Source of the DNA: Acidobacteriota bacterium
GTDB lineage: Bacteria; Acidobacteriota; Terriglobia; Bryobacterales; Bryobacteraceae
Assembly (NCBI GenBank): GCA_016185425.1
Contig: JACPNQ010000006.1
Coordinates: forward strand, 62,001-126,000
Reading direction: 5' to 3'
Length of the DNA stretch: 64,000 bases
Part shown: piece by piece, positions 1-8,654 of the stretch
Layout of the letters: each line of letters begins with the position of its first letter
Position numbering within the stretch: the first letter of the stretch is position 1
Program-made: the position numbers and the translations under genes
The notes under the pieces: generated by a model
What the model saw: the letters and a program-made list of their open reading frames with translations, nothing else
The model's database searches: none
What the model was told of the DNA's origin: nothing

Positions 1-251
1 ATACGGAGATCCGCCAGCTCCAAATACGCGGCCTCCTTCTCCACCAGGAGTCGTGGGACAACGCCTGTCACCTTCCCGCCCGCCGCCAGCACGGCATCCG
101 CCAGAGCGCCCATCATCCCCAGATGACTTCCTCCATAGACCAGCCGCAACCCTCGCGCGCCCATCTCCGTTCCCAACGAAACCGCCGCCGCGCGAAACGC
201 CGGATCAAAACCAGGATTCGATCCGCAATACACGCAAATACTCTCCACCAT
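1..251 (-). CDS. LOG family (TIGR00730) protein, 5' part only
   Basis: Partial gene; about 83 N-terminal residues lie in the window and the rest runs off the left edge. The translation begins MVESICVYCGSNPGFDPAFR and continues through LVYGGSHLGMMGALADAVL and GGKVTGVVPRLL. The CVYCGS start and the YGG...GMMGALADA glycine-rich stretch are typical of the LOG/TIGR00730 Rossmann-fold family, whose best known members are cytokinin riboside 5'-monophosphate phosphoribohydrolases. The catalytic PGGxGTxxE motif would lie beyond the edge, so activity cannot be judged. The gene diverges from the glycosidase-like gene with 24 bp between start codons. A TACACT hexamer sits exactly 7 nt before the ATG, with no Shine-Dalgarno sequence, which suggests a leaderless transcript. 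Confidence 0.88.
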   Translation of the reverse strand, partial: MVESICVYCGSNPGFDPAFRAAAVSLGTEMGARGLRLVYGGSHLGMMGALADAVLAAGGKVTGVVPRLLVEKEAAYLELADLR

Positions 252-258
252 TCTTTGC

Positions 259-264
259 AGTGTA
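259..264 (-). promoter_or_regulatory. -10-like hexamer TACACT before the LOG gene
   Basis: On the minus strand TACACT is separated from the ATG at 251 by 7 nt, the usual -10 to transcription-start distance, so the mRNA would begin at the start codon. It overlaps by two bases the equivalent plus-strand element of the divergent gene. No clear -35 is seen. Confidence 0.45.
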
Positions 265-268
265 TCCT
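263..268 (+). promoter_or_regulatory. -10-like hexamer TATCCT before the glycosidase-like gene
   Basis: TATCCT lies 7 nt before the ATG at 276, predicting a leaderless start. It mirrors the minus-strand TACACT in the same 24-bp divergent gap. No clear -35. Confidence 0.4.
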
Positions 269-275
269 GGGCACC

Positions 276-1322
276 ATGATGCTTCGCCGCGCGCTACTCG
301 CTGCCGCACTCCAATCCGGGGCGCGCCAGACGGAGGTGGCTATCGACGGCGCCGGCTTTCTGATTAATAACAAGCCCAGCTACGATGGGCGCATCTGGCG
401 TGGCCACAAAATCGAAGGCCTGCTGATGAACACGCGCATGGTGCAGGGCATCTTTGACGATCAGAACCCCCACACCACCGCCAACTGGCAATACCCGGAC
501 ACTCATACCTGGGACCCGGCTCGAAACACGCGTGAGTTCGTGGCCGCGATGCCGGAGTGGCGCAAACATGGCGTGTTGAGCTTTACACTCAACATGCAGG
601 GCGGCAATCCGCGCGGCTACGCCGCGCAACAGCCGTGGATCACCGGTGCATTCACGCCTCGCGGCGAGTTGATTCCGGAATACCTGAATCGCCTCCGCGC
701 AATCCTCGATCGCGCCGGCGAGCTCGGGATGGTCCCGATCCTCGGCGTCTTTTATTTCGGTCAGGACCAGATTCTCGAGGACGACAAAGCCATTCGCCGC
801 GCACTCAAAAACACGGTCGAATTTGTGCTGTCCCGCGAGTACCGCAACGTTCTCCTCGAAATCGCCAACGAGTGCAACAATCGCAAATACGATCACGCTA
901 TCCTCGGTCCCGATCTCATGCCACTGCTCATCCAAGACGCGCAAACAATCACTTATCACCGCCGCCGGCTCCTCACGGGTGTTAGCTTCAACGGCAATAC
1001 CCTTCCTACGCCGGAGGTCACCAGGATCTCCGATTTCGTTCTCCTTCACGGTAATGGCGTCAAGGATCCCGCGCGCATTGGCGAAATGGTCCGCTCCGTG
1101 CGCAAACAACCTGGCTACCATCCGAAGCCGATCCTTTTTAATGAAGACGATCACTTCGAGTTTGACAAGCCCGTCAACAACTGCGCGGCCGCGATCGCTG
1201 AATATGCAAGTTGGGGTTTACTCGATATCGAAGGCTACCAGTCGCCGCCCATCCATTGGGGCATCGACACCGCCCGCAAAAAAGGCTTTTTCAACCTCGT
1301 CAAGGAGATTACCGGCGCATGA
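276..1322 (+). CDS. Putative secreted TIM-barrel glycoside hydrolase (clan GH-A/GH5-like)
   Basis: 348 residues from ATG 276 (a second ATG follows directly). The reading frame stays open upstream, but that part is arginine-rich and overlaps the divergent LOG gene. The N-terminus (MMLRRALLAAALQSGA) is a short export-signal-like stretch. The body looks like an (alpha/beta)8 glycosidase: WxxGDP-type features are not evident, but LLEIANECNN places an Asn-Glu pair at E199 where GH-A acid/base residues sit after strand 4, and ILFNEDDHFEF gives E290 as a candidate nucleophile after strand 7. Substrate is unknown. The stop codon overlaps the carbonic anhydrase start (ATGA), so the two are translationally coupled. 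It could instead be a non-catalytic cellulase-like protein; the family assignment is by motif only. Confidence 0.7.
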   Translation: MMLRRALLAAALQSGARQTEVAIDGAGFLINNKPSYDGRIWRGHKIEGLLMNTRMVQGIFDDQNPHTTANWQYPDTHTWDPARNTREFVAAMPEWRKHGVLSFTLNMQGGNPRGYAAQQPWITGAFTPRGELIPEYLNRLRAILDRAGELGMVPILGVFYFGQDQILEDDKAIRRALKNTVEFVLSREYRNVLLEIANECNNRKYDHAILGPDLMPLLIQDAQTITYHRRRLLTGVSFNGNTLPTPEVTRISDFVLLHGNGVKDPARIGEMVRSVRKQPGYHPKPILFNEDDHFEFDKPVNNCAAAIAEYASWGLLDIEGYQSPPIHWGIDTARKKGFFNLVKEITGA

Positions 1323-1948
1323 CCGAGATGGATGACATTCGCCAAGGCGTTCTTCGCTTCCGCAAAAAAGTGTTCCCGATCCGCCGGGCTATCTACGAGG
1401 AGCTCGCGCACCATCAGGATCCGCAGGTCCTCTTCATTACCTGCATCGACTCCCGTGTCGATCCTGCCGATCTCTGCGACGCCGACCCCGGCGACATGTT
1501 TGTTGAGCGTACGCCGGGCAACATGGTTCCCATCTACAGCGATCACCGCGTCGGCGTCTCGGCGAGTATCGAGTACGCAGTCACCGCCCTCGGCGTCACC
1601 GATATCATCATCTGCGGTCACTCCGACTGCGGCGCCCTAAAGGCGCTCCTTCATCCCGAAAAGCTCGAAAAACTTCCTGCTGTTGAACGCTGGCTGCACT
1701 TTGCCGACGAAGCGATCGACGCCGTCAACACCGTCCACCCCAACGCGGAGCCCAAAGCGAAACTCCATCACCTCTGTGAACAGAACGTGATTGCCCAACT
1801 CGATCACCTTGGGACGCATCCCTGCGTTGCGCAACGCCTGAAGACCGGCTACTTGCGCCTGCACGGTTGGGTCTACGAGATCCACACGGGCGAAGTCCAC
1901 CGGTATGACGCAACGACCAAAAGATTCGCACTCTGGCCGCCCGATTAG
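1319..1948 (+). CDS. Beta-class carbonic anhydrase
   Basis: 209 residues. Catalyses reversible hydration of CO2 to bicarbonate in the cytoplasm. Zinc ligands of the beta class are visible: C42 in TCIDSRVDP (with the D44/R46 dyad), and H101 and C104 in CGHSDCGA. The internal ERTPGNMVP and HGWVYEI segments also fit the family, and the length is normal. The start ATG overlaps the stop codon of the preceding gene by ATGA, so I prefer it to an in-frame start 108 nt upstream, which lies inside that gene. It is convergent with the threonine dehydrogenase gene, the two stop codons overlapping by a few bases. Confidence 0.95.
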   Translation: MTEMDDIRQGVLRFRKKVFPIRRAIYEELAHHQDPQVLFITCIDSRVDPADLCDADPGDMFVERTPGNMVPIYSDHRVGVSASIEYAVTALGVTDIIICGHSDCGALKALLHPEKLEKLPAVERWLHFADEAIDAVNTVHPNAEPKAKLHHLCEQNVIAQLDHLGTHPCVAQRLKTGYLRLHGWVYEIHTGEVHRYDATTKRFALWPPD

Positions 1949-2991
1949 GCCGCGTCTTTCCAGTCGAGAATTATCTTCCCGGACGCCCCGCTCGCCATCA
2001 ATTCAAACCCTTCCAGGAACCGCGAGGCAGGGAAGCGGTGCGTAATCACCGGCTTGATATTCAGGCCAGATTGCAGCATTACGGTCATCTTGTACCAGGT
2101 CTCGTACATTTCGCGCCCATAGATTCCCTTGATCGTCAGCATGTTGAAGATGACCGTATTCCAGTCGATCGCCATTTCCCCACCTGCTGGAATCCCAAGC
2201 ATGGCGATCTTCGCGCCATGGGCCATGTTAGCGAGCATGTCTCGAAATGCTTGCGGATTGCCCGACATCTCGAGGCCTACATCGAACCCTTCCTTCATTC
2301 CCAGTTCCTGCTGCACGTCCTTCAAAGTTCGCTTGCTTACGTCCACCGCCATCGTCACGCCCAGCTTTTTCGCCAACTCCAGCCGGTAGGGATTAACATC
2401 CGTAATGACCGTGTATCGCGCCCCGGCATGAACCGCGACCGCCGCTGCCATGATGCCGATCGGCCCCGCGCCGGTCACCAGCACGTCTTCTCCCAGCAGC
2501 GGGAATGACAGCGCCGTATGTACCGCATTCCCGAATGGATCGAATATTCCGGCTACGTCACGATCCATTGACTCGTCGTGGTGCCAGACGTTCGTCATCG
2601 GCAGCACGATGTAATCGGCAAAGCAGCCCGGCCGGTTTACCCCCACACCGCTCGTGTGCGCGCACAAGTGCCGCCGCCCGGCCAGGCAGTTCCGGCATAG
2701 CCCGCACGTTACATGTCCTTCGCCACTGACCAGCATGCCGGGCGTGAAATCACGGACGTTGCTTCCAACGTCCACGATCTCGCCAACGAACTCGTGCCCG
2801 ATCACCATCGGAACGGGAATCGTTTTCGCTGCCCAGGCGTCCCACTTGTAAATGTGAACGTCGGTGCCGCAAATCGATGCGCGATCCACACGGATCATCA
2901 CATCGTTGATGCCCATCTCCGGGACGGGAACCTCTTCCATCCAAAGTCCCTGTTTGGCTTCGCGCTTCACCAGCGCTTTCATCGTGGCCAT
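1945..2991 (-). CDS. tdh: L-threonine 3-dehydrogenase
   Basis: 348 residues of the zinc-dependent medium-chain dehydrogenase family. Oxidises L-threonine to 2-amino-3-ketobutyrate with NAD+. Catalytic zinc ligands C41, H66 and E67 ([20 protein letters not shown]), the structural-zinc cysteine cluster ([17 protein letters not shown]) and the dinucleotide motif [12 protein letters not shown] are all present. The sequence is close to E. coli Tdh in length and motif order. It lies 18 bp downstream of the aldo-keto reductase gene on the same strand. A TACCAT hexamer 6 nt before the ATG may allow an independent leaderless transcript. No kbl (2-amino-3-ketobutyrate CoA ligase) is nearby, so the second step of this route would be encoded elsewhere. 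Confidence 0.95.
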   Translation of the reverse strand: MATMKALVKREAKQGLWMEEVPVPEMGINDVMIRVDRASICGTDVHIYKWDAWAAKTIPVPMVIGHEFVGEIVDVGSNVRDFTPGMLVSGEGHVTCGLCRNCLAGRRHLCAHTSGVGVNRPGCFADYIVLPMTNVWHHDESMDRDVAGIFDPFGNAVHTALSFPLLGEDVLVTGAGPIGIMAAAVAVHAGARYTVITDVNPYRLELAKKLGVTMAVDVSKRTLKDVQQELGMKEGFDVGLEMSGNPQAFRDMLANMAHGAKIAMLGIPAGGEMAIDWNTVIFNMLTIKGIYGREMYETWYKMTVMLQSGLNIKPVITHRFPASRFLEGFELMASGASGKIILDWKDAA

Positions 2992-2997
2992 TCGACC

Positions 2998-3003
2998 ATG
3001 GTA
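2998..3003 (-). promoter_or_regulatory. -10-like hexamer TACCAT before tdh
   Basis: Minus-strand TACCAT with a 6-nt gap to the tdh ATG. It lies in the 17-bp gap after the aldo-keto reductase stop codon. No -35 is recognised; part of the window-wide pattern of -10-like elements adjacent to start codons. Confidence 0.3.
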
Positions 3004-3008
3004 GCGCC

Positions 3009-3941
3009 CTAGTCGTTATTCTCCGGATTTCCCTGCAACCACGATTGGTTCCTCACCGGCGCGAAATCGGCCAACACTTCGGTCAACGTGGCTGTGTCCA
3101 ACGGCTCCGCGGCGGCCTGCAGCGTCGATTCCAATTCCAGCGGTGTAGACGCTCCCGTCAGCGTGCATGGAATCCTGGGATTGGCCATCGAAAACTGCAA
3201 CGATACCTTCGCCAGATTTACTCCGCGTGCGTACCACTTCGCCACCACTTTCTTGGCGAACTCCTGCAGTGCCTTCGAGGCCTGATGCCAGGGCTGTGGC
3301 CCGTGGGGGCTCAATAACCCCAGCGCCACTGGCGATGCGTTCATCAGCCCGATCCCTTGCTGCTCCAACAGCGGGAACAGTCCCTCCAACGCCTGGTCAA
3401 TCAGCGTGTACCGCGAATAGGAAATGATCGTGTCGATCTGGTGCCGGGGAATCACATACTGAAAGATCTTCAGCGGCAATCCGGTCACGCCGATGAACCG
3501 TATCTTCCCCGCCGCGCGAATCTTCTCGAGCGCCGGCAGCGTTTCTTCCACCACCTGCCGCAACGATCCGAATTCAATATCGTGCACCTGGAAAATGTCG
3601 ATCATGTCCAGGCCCATTCTCTGCAGGCTCTCGTCTACGCTTCGCGTAACCCGTTGGGCGGAAAAATCAAATAGCGCGTCGTCATACCGGCCGCACTTTG
3701 TAGCCATAATGAACCGGTCGCGCCTGACGCCCTTCAACGCGGGCCCCAATACCGATTCGGAGCGGGTCACACCGTAAAAAGGCGAAGTGTCAATCAGATT
3801 GATTCCGCTATCCAGCGCAGCATGCACCAGCTTCGTGGCTTCGTCTCCTGTCATCCCTCCATAAATCCCGCCGAGCGATGCCGCTCCCAGGCCCAGCTTC
3901 GAAACCTGCAGGCCTGTCCTGCCCAACGTACGTAATTCCAT
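3009..3941 (-). CDS. Aldo/keto reductase (L-fucose/D-arabinose/galactose dehydrogenase-like)
   Basis: 310 residues, a full-length (alpha/beta)8 NAD(P)-dependent AKR. The catalytic tetrad is visible: Asp and Tyr in [10 protein letters not shown], Lys in IMATKCGRY and His in FQVHDIEF. The spacing and the [11 protein letters not shown] start resemble the L-fucose/D-threo-aldose and L-galactose dehydrogenase branch, but the substrate is not proven by sequence. It lies between the sulfatase (stop 12 bp upstream) and tdh (18 bp downstream), all leftward, so cotranscription is likely; a role in oxidising a sugar released from a sulfated polymer is an inference. A TAGAAT hexamer overlaps the sulfatase stop codon 9 nt before this ATG. 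Confidence 0.9.
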   Translation of the reverse strand: MELRTLGRTGLQVSKLGLGAASLGGIYGGMTGDEATKLVHAALDSGINLIDTSPFYGVTRSESVLGPALKGVRRDRFIMATKCGRYDDALFDFSAQRVTRSVDESLQRMGLDMIDIFQVHDIEFGSLRQVVEETLPALEKIRAAGKIRFIGVTGLPLKIFQYVIPRHQIDTIISYSRYTLIDQALEGLFPLLEQQGIGLMNASPVALGLLSPHGPQPWHQASKALQEFAKKVVAKWYARGVNLAKVSLQFSMANPRIPCTLTGASTPLELESTLQAAAEPLDTATLTEVLADFAPVRNQSWLQGNPENND

Positions 3942-3950
3942 ATCGAAGCT

Positions 3951-3956
3951 ATTCTA
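3951..3956 (-). promoter_or_regulatory. -10-like hexamer TAGAAT before the aldo/keto reductase gene
   Basis: Minus-strand TAGAAT overlaps the sulfatase stop codon and sits 9 nt before the AKR ATG. It could drive an internal transcript with a near-zero leader, or be a coincidence. Confidence 0.25.
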
Positions 3957-5276
3957 TTTCACGAACTGCATATCGCCTTCGTGCCGCAAAGGCGCGCTAC
4001 GCTGTGTGCGCATCGCTTCCGCCAGTTTTGCCGTCATCGGACACGTTGCGCTTATATCTTTCGTCTCACCCGGATCGTTCATCAGGTCGAATACCTGTAA
4101 CGGCGCTCCCGGTCTCTCGCGGACCGCCTTCCAATTCCCAATCCGCACGGCAATTCCGTAGTCCGGCCGTAACTCCTTTGTCGCCGCCACCCACCGATGA
4201 TCCTCCCACACCATTGTCCGTTCCGAGGGTTGCTTCAACGACTCGAAAATCGACACTCCATCCCCATAGGTCTTCGTCTTCCCATCCACGGCGTCCATGA
4301 CCGTTGCAAATATGTCGGCAAAATACACCGGAGTATCGGACACCGCTCCTGCTTTCACTCGGCCTGGCCAACGAAGGAGCATCGGTACGCGGATGCCACC
4401 TTCGTATAACGTCCCTTTCTGCCCCCTTAACGAGACGCCGTCGCGCAGCCGCATGGTTTCGAACGTTGCCAATTCATGACCGTCGCCTCGTACACCGCCG
4501 TTGTCGCTCGCAAAGATCACCAGCGTATCCCGCTCTAGTCCGAATTCTCGAAGCATCTCTAGAATCCGTCCCGCATACCGATCCCCCTGAGAGACCATTG
4601 CCGCGTACTTCTTCTCGCCCTCCGGCCAGTCTCTGTCCTGATATGGTTTCACGTCAGGCGTTTCGTAACGACCATGCGGCACCGTGTAGGTCGCATACAG
4701 GAAGAACGGCTTTCCCCTATTTTCCCGCAGGAACGCAAACGACTTATCCGCAATCAAATCCGCGCTGTAGGTTTTCCCGCCCAATGGAACTCTTTTGTCG
4801 TTCTCCCACAGAAAATCGGGGAAGTAGGAATGCGCATGAACCTGGTGTAAATACCCGAAAAACGTGTCGAACCCGTGCTTCCATGGCACACCCGCCGATC
4901 CAACATCCCCCAACCCCCACTTCCCGAACCCGCCGCAAACGTACCCCCGTGCCTTCAGCCACGCTGGAAAGGTCTTGTCTTCCGGCCCGATCGGCGCCGT
5001 GCCCGCGTTGGAACGGATCCTCGCATGACCGCCGTGCATCCCCGTCATCAGCACGCAGCGCGACGGCGCGCAGACCGGTCCGCCCGCGTACGCCTCGGTC
5101 ATCCGCGTGCCTGCCAAAGCCAGCGAATCAATATGCGGCGTAAGGATCTTCTTTTGCCCGTAACACCCCACATCCGCGTAACCCAAATCATCGAGCAGTA
5201 CAAAAACGATGTTCGGCTTTTTCGCTTGGGCTGGAATTTGGGCGGAAAGCCCCGCCAGAAACTCTCTCCTTCGCAT
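3954..5276 (-). CDS. Arylsulfatase-type sulfatase, Tat or Sec exported
   Basis: 440 residues from the ATG at 5276. Type I sulfatase of the alkaline phosphatase superfamily. The CAPSR motif (C69) is the substrate for conversion to formylglycine; metal-binding LLDDLGY near residue 28, the GKWGLG motif and FASDNGG are also present. The N-terminus MRRREFLAGLSAQIPAQAKK is a short Tat-like signal. An in-frame start 51 nt upstream would put 17 residues before this signal; I prefer the inner start because a TAGGCT hexamer lies exactly 7 nt before it. Substrate unknown; the downstream AKR suggests a sulfated carbohydrate. No formylglycine-generating enzyme is in the window, so maturation depends on a distant gene. 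Confidence 0.92.
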   Translation of the reverse strand: MRRREFLAGLSAQIPAQAKKPNIVFVLLDDLGYADVGCYGQKKILTPHIDSLALAGTRMTEAYAGGPVCAPSRCVLMTGMHGGHARIRSNAGTAPIGPEDKTFPAWLKARGYVCGGFGKWGLGDVGSAGVPWKHGFDTFFGYLHQVHAHSYFPDFLWENDKRVPLGGKTYSADLIADKSFAFLRENRGKPFFLYATYTVPHGRYETPDVKPYQDRDWPEGEKKYAAMVSQGDRYAGRILEMLREFGLERDTLVIFASDNGGVRGDGHELATFETMRLRDGVSLRGQKGTLYEGGIRVPMLLRWPGRVKAGAVSDTPVYFADIFATVMDAVDGKTKTYGDGVSIFESLKQPSERTMVWEDHRWVAATKELRPDYGIAVRIGNWKAVRERPGAPLQVFDLMNDPGETKDISATCPMTAKLAEAMRTQRSAPLRHEGDMQFVK

Positions 5277-5283
5277 CCCCACC

Positions 5284-5289
5284 AGCCTA
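5284..5289 (-). promoter_or_regulatory. -10-like hexamer TAGGCT before the sulfatase
   Basis: Minus-strand TAGGCT, 7 nt before ATG 5276, with no Shine-Dalgarno sequence. It supports the shorter start and a leaderless mRNA. Only a weak -35 resemblance (TTCGGG) upstream. Confidence 0.35.
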
Positions 5290-5496
5290 TCCCACAACCG
5301 CCAGTCCCGAAAGACGAAAGGCGCCATGACTACGGGCGCCTTTTCATCCCCATCACAACAGGCGGCGCTAAAACTTTTTGGCCGCGCGAATATCGTTATT
5401 CTGGCAGGTTACAAATACGGGCGCAAGCCTCCCGTGAATACCGCCTCCTCCGCTGCCCTCAAGAATCGGCTAAACTTGTGTTAGTCCGCTGGCCAT

Positions 5497-5515
5497 GCCC
5501 GGTGTATAACCGGGC
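5497..5515 (+). other. Perfect 7-bp inverted repeat in the RNase E/G leader region
   Basis: GCCCGGT, 5-nt loop GTATA, ACCGGGC. No T-tract follows on either strand, so it is not a typical terminator. It could be part of a structured leader or a protein-binding site. Confidence 0.5.
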
Positions 5516-6024
5516 GGCCTGCCACAGTTTTACGCCCAGGTTTCTTTACGTGATGACGCAGCCGATCGACGGCTTCCAAATCTCGCCCGCCTTCTGTTCC
5601 TCAGTCGGCGACCCTCTCGCGGCACGATTCGCCGTCCGCGCCCAATCGTTATTTCGCCCCGGGAACGCTGCCCCTCCGGCAGATGCCGACGGGCTCAGTA
5701 GCACCCCTTTTTCCGCTTTTTTCCGCCGTCGCCCGCTACCGTGTAGTGCGGCCCCGGCAGACCGAGAACGTTAGCGGCGGCTCGTCCAGCGCCAGTACAA
5801 AAAGATTCAGTCACCGGCCGCGCCCCGCGCACTGCTCCCCCGGACCGTGGGGCCGGTAAATGTCAACAACTTGTTGCCTATCGACCTTTCGCAAATTCCG
5901 CATCGGCCCGCTCCCGGTAGCTCTGCTCCGCCGGCCGCCTGTCCTGCGTCCTTTGCTCCACCCGGTCCTCTCTTCCGTACTGCCGCATCGTTACGCGCCG
6001 CCTGCTCCCTAAGGAGAGCATGCG

Positions 6025-8640
6025 ATGAGCAAAGAATTAGTTATTTCCTCCAACCGCCACGAAACAAAGGTGGCCATTCTTGAGGACGATGTCCTCGTAG
6101 AGATTTTTTTCCAGCGCGCCAACGAGTATTCCCTCGCCGGCAGTATTCACAAGGGCCGCGTGACTCGTGTTCTTCCCGGCATGCAGTCCGCCTTCGTCGA
6201 CCTCGGCCTCGAGCGCGACACCTTCCTCTACGTCTCCGATTTCGCTGACGATCACTCGGAAGATCTTGATAAAGTCGGCGATGAAAAGCCGATCCGCCAC
6301 GCTCGCGAACACCATCGCGCGCCTGCGGCCCCTAGCGAACCCGCGGTGATTGAAGCCGCGGAAAATGGCGACGGAGCCGCCGCCGATGCGCCCCCCACCG
6401 GTGACATTGTGCCTGCACCCGCTGCCGAAGTCCGGCCTTTCCGGGAACGCGACCGGGATCGCGGCCGGCGCGACCGTGGCCGGGGACGCGGCCGTGATCG
6501 TGGCCGCCGCCGCGGGCCAGGCGGGCTGCCCGATTCCAAGTATGCTTCGGCCGACACTCCGTCCGAATCTTCAGCCAGTGAACCCGGCGCTTCTCCCGAT
6601 CCGGACGCTCCATTCATCGCTCCAAGGGTTTCCGAACTACTCACGCCGGAACATGCCGAGCCCGTTTTCCTACTGCCTGGCGAGTCGCTGGCCAAGTACC
6701 GCCGCCCCGCAGTCGCGCCCCCGCCCCCGCCGCCCGCCGAAGTGATTCAGCAGGAGCCGGCAGATCGGCCCGCCGAGCCTGCATTCGAAACGGCCGCCGA
6801 GCCAGCGGTGGAGACGGCGCCGGAAACTAGCGTCGAGGTGGCCGCCAGTCCGGAACCGCCCCCTGTGATTTTGGAGTCAGAGTCCGAATACATCGACACT
6901 TCCTTCGCTAAGCTCCCCGCCGATATCGATCCCGCGGAACTTGAAGAAGTCGACGCAATTGATGAAGCCCGCGAAGAGCTGCTCACCGAATCCGAAGAGG
7001 ACGAAGACGAAGCGGACGCCGCCCAACGAGCTGCCGAAGAAATGGTCGCGAGCGAAGACGGCGAATCCAATTCGGCTCGGACCGAAGAATCTGAAGATGG
7101 CGAAAACGAACCGGAAGAGGGCGCTGAAGCAGCCGACGGTTCCGAAGGCGGTCCCGAACCCGCGCGCCAGCCGCACAGCCTCACGGCTGCTCTGCGCGAA
7201 CGTGACCGCGGAGCTCGTTTCCAGCGCGGCCGCCGTGGCCGCCGCCGCCGTGGCCGTGGCGGAGACCGGGACGACAGCCGCGGTGAATCCCGGCCGCCGG
7301 CCGCCGCTGGCGCTGCCCCGGCGCTGGCGCCCGAAGCGGTGTCCGAGAGCGCACTCGAAGAACGTACGGCGGAAGCGAAACCCGAACGAGGTGACCGCGG
7401 TCCCCGTCCGTTCCGTGATCGTTCCGAACGGCCGCCTCTCCCGTCCATTACCGACCTCCTGAAAGCCGGCCAGGAAATTCTCGTCCAAATCGCCAAGGAA
7501 CCGATCGCGCAGAAGGGCGCCCGCATCACCAGCCATATCGCACTTCCCGGCCGTTACTGCGTGTACATGCCGACTGTCGATCACAATGGCGTATCCCGCA
7601 AAATCGCCAGCGATGAGGAACGCCTCCGCCTGAAGCGGATCCTGCAGCAGCATCGCCAGGGAATGTCCGGCGGATTTATTATTCGCACCGCCGGTGAAGG
7701 CCAGACCGAAGAGGATATCGCGAATGATATGCAGTTCCTCTATAACCTCTGGCTCGATATCCGCGCGAAGGCTGAAAAACGGAACGCTCCGTGCCTGGTC
7801 CACCACGATCTCGACATCGTCCAGCGTACTCTCCGCGACCAGGTCTCTTCCGATTTCAAGACGATTTGGCTTGATAATGAGGAGCTCTACGCAAGCACCC
7901 TCCAATTCGTGCAGCGCTTTCAGCCGGCGCTCATCAATCGCGTCAAACTCTGGACACGCCCGGTGCCCATCTTCGACGCCTTCGGTATCACCAACGAGCT
8001 CGAAAAAGCGCTCCGTCCCAAGGTTTGGCTCAAGTCCGGCGGCTACATCGTCATCAATCAGACCGAGGCCCTCGTCGCTATCGATATCAATACAGGCAAG
8101 TTCGTCGGCAAGTCGAACCGCCTGGAAGATACGATCGTCAAAACCAACACGGAAGCGGTTAGGGAGATCGTCCGGCAGATCCGCCTCCGCGACCTAGGCG
8201 GCATCATCGTCGTCGATTTCATTGACATGGATGAGCGCAAGAACAGGCAGAAGGTCATGGCCGCGCTCGAAGAGGCCATGCGTGTCGATCGCGCCCCGTA
8301 CAAAATCCTCCAATTCAACGATTTTGGATTGGTTGCCATCACTCGCAAGCGTGTCAAGCAGTCGCTCGAACGTACGCTCTGCCAGCCTTGCCCCTATTGC
8401 GAAGGTTCGGGTTCGGTGAAGAGCGTTCCGACCGTAATCGGCGAAATTCTCCTTGAGGCGCAGAAGATCGCAAAATCTGTCGACGACAAGAACATCGTGC
8501 TCCGTGTCCATCCGGAAGTGGCGAAAGTGCTAAAGTCCCACCGAAATCAGCACCTCGAGGAACTCGAGGCTATTTTCAGCCGCCCCGTTCTCGTGACTGG
8601 CGATGCCACGGTCCACATCGAGAAGTTCGATCTCGCTTAG
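6025..8640 (+). CDS. Ribonuclease E/G with a large insertion in the S1 domain
   Basis: 871 residues. Endoribonuclease acting in mRNA decay and rRNA/tRNA maturation. The S1 domain starts at about residue 35 (SIHKGRVTRVLPGMQSAFVD) but is interrupted after about residue 85 and resumes at about 471 (SITDLLKAGQEILVQIAKEP). The catalytic core follows intact, with the Mg-binding aspartates D687 (AIDINTGKF) and D731 (VVDFIDMDE) spaced as in E. coli RNase E (D303/D346) and the zinc-link CPYCEGSG at C789/C792. The insertion has an Arg/Gly/Asp-rich block (about 142-167), a Pro/Ala/Glu region, a strongly acidic block (about 325-395) and a second Arg-rich block (about 396-417). No long C-terminal scaffold follows the core. 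ATG 6025 has AAGGAGAG upstream. Either rne or rng could be the right name. Confidence 0.96.
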   Translation: MSKELVISSNRHETKVAILEDDVLVEIFFQRANEYSLAGSIHKGRVTRVLPGMQSAFVDLGLERDTFLYVSDFADDHSEDLDKVGDEKPIRHAREHHRAPAAPSEPAVIEAAENGDGAAADAPPTGDIVPAPAAEVRPFRERDRDRGRRDRGRGRGRDRGRRRGPGGLPDSKYASADTPSESSASEPGASPDPDAPFIAPRVSELLTPEHAEPVFLLPGESLAKYRRPAVAPPPPPPAEVIQQEPADRPAEPAFETAAEPAVETAPETSVEVAASPEPPPVILESESEYIDTSFAKLPADIDPAELEEVDAIDEAREELLTESEEDEDEADAAQRAAEEMVASEDGESNSARTEESEDGENEPEEGAEAADGSEGGPEPARQPHSLTAALRERDRGARFQRGRRGRRRRGRGGDRDDSRGESRPPAAAGAAPALAPEAVSESALEERTAEAKPERGDRGPRPFRDRSERPPLPSITDLLKAGQEILVQIAKEPIAQKGARITSHIALPGRYCVYMPTVDHNGVSRKIASDEERLRLKRILQQHRQGMSGGFIIRTAGEGQTEEDIANDMQFLYNLWLDIRAKAEKRNAPCLVHHDLDIVQRTLRDQVSSDFKTIWLDNEELYASTLQFVQRFQPALINRVKLWTRPVPIFDAFGITNELEKALRPKVWLKSGGYIVINQTEALVAIDINTGKFVGKSNRLEDTIVKTNTEAVREIVRQIRLRDLGGIIVVDFIDMDERKNRQKVMAALEEAMRVDRAPYKILQFNDFGLVAITRKRVKQSLERTLCQPCPYCEGSGSVKSVPTVIGEILLEAQKIAKSVDDKNIVLRVHPEVAKVLKSHRNQHLEELEAIFSRPVLVTGDATVHIEKFDLA

Positions 8641-8654
8641 CTCCCGCGTCCCTC

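Larger units (their letters stand above)
5277..6024. other. 748-bp region without a supported gene, between the sulfatase and RNase E/G genes
   Basis: Short open frames here have no recognisable domain and look like chance frames in GC-rich DNA. The region should hold the promoter and 5' leader of the RNase E/G gene and the upstream region of the divergent sulfatase. Visible structure: a perfect 7-bp hairpin at 5497-5515, T-rich clusters near 5700-5725, and a good Shine-Dalgarno sequence (AAGGAGAG) just before ATG 6025. I compared it by eye with RNase P RNA, tmRNA, SRP RNA and 6S RNA hallmarks and saw no match. Confidence 0.6.

Noticed and set aside
123..275. N-terminal extension of the glycosidase-like gene
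   Set aside because: The extra 51 residues are Arg-rich, overlap the divergent LOG gene, and precede the signal peptide.
5277..6024. RNase P RNA, tmRNA, SRP RNA or 6S RNA in the RNase E/G leader
   Set aside because: None of the invariant segments of these RNAs was found on either strand by eye.
5847..6083. 78-residue open frame before and into the RNase E/G gene
   Set aside because: Pro/Ser/Arg-rich composition, no homology features, and it overlaps the N-terminus of a certain gene in another frame.
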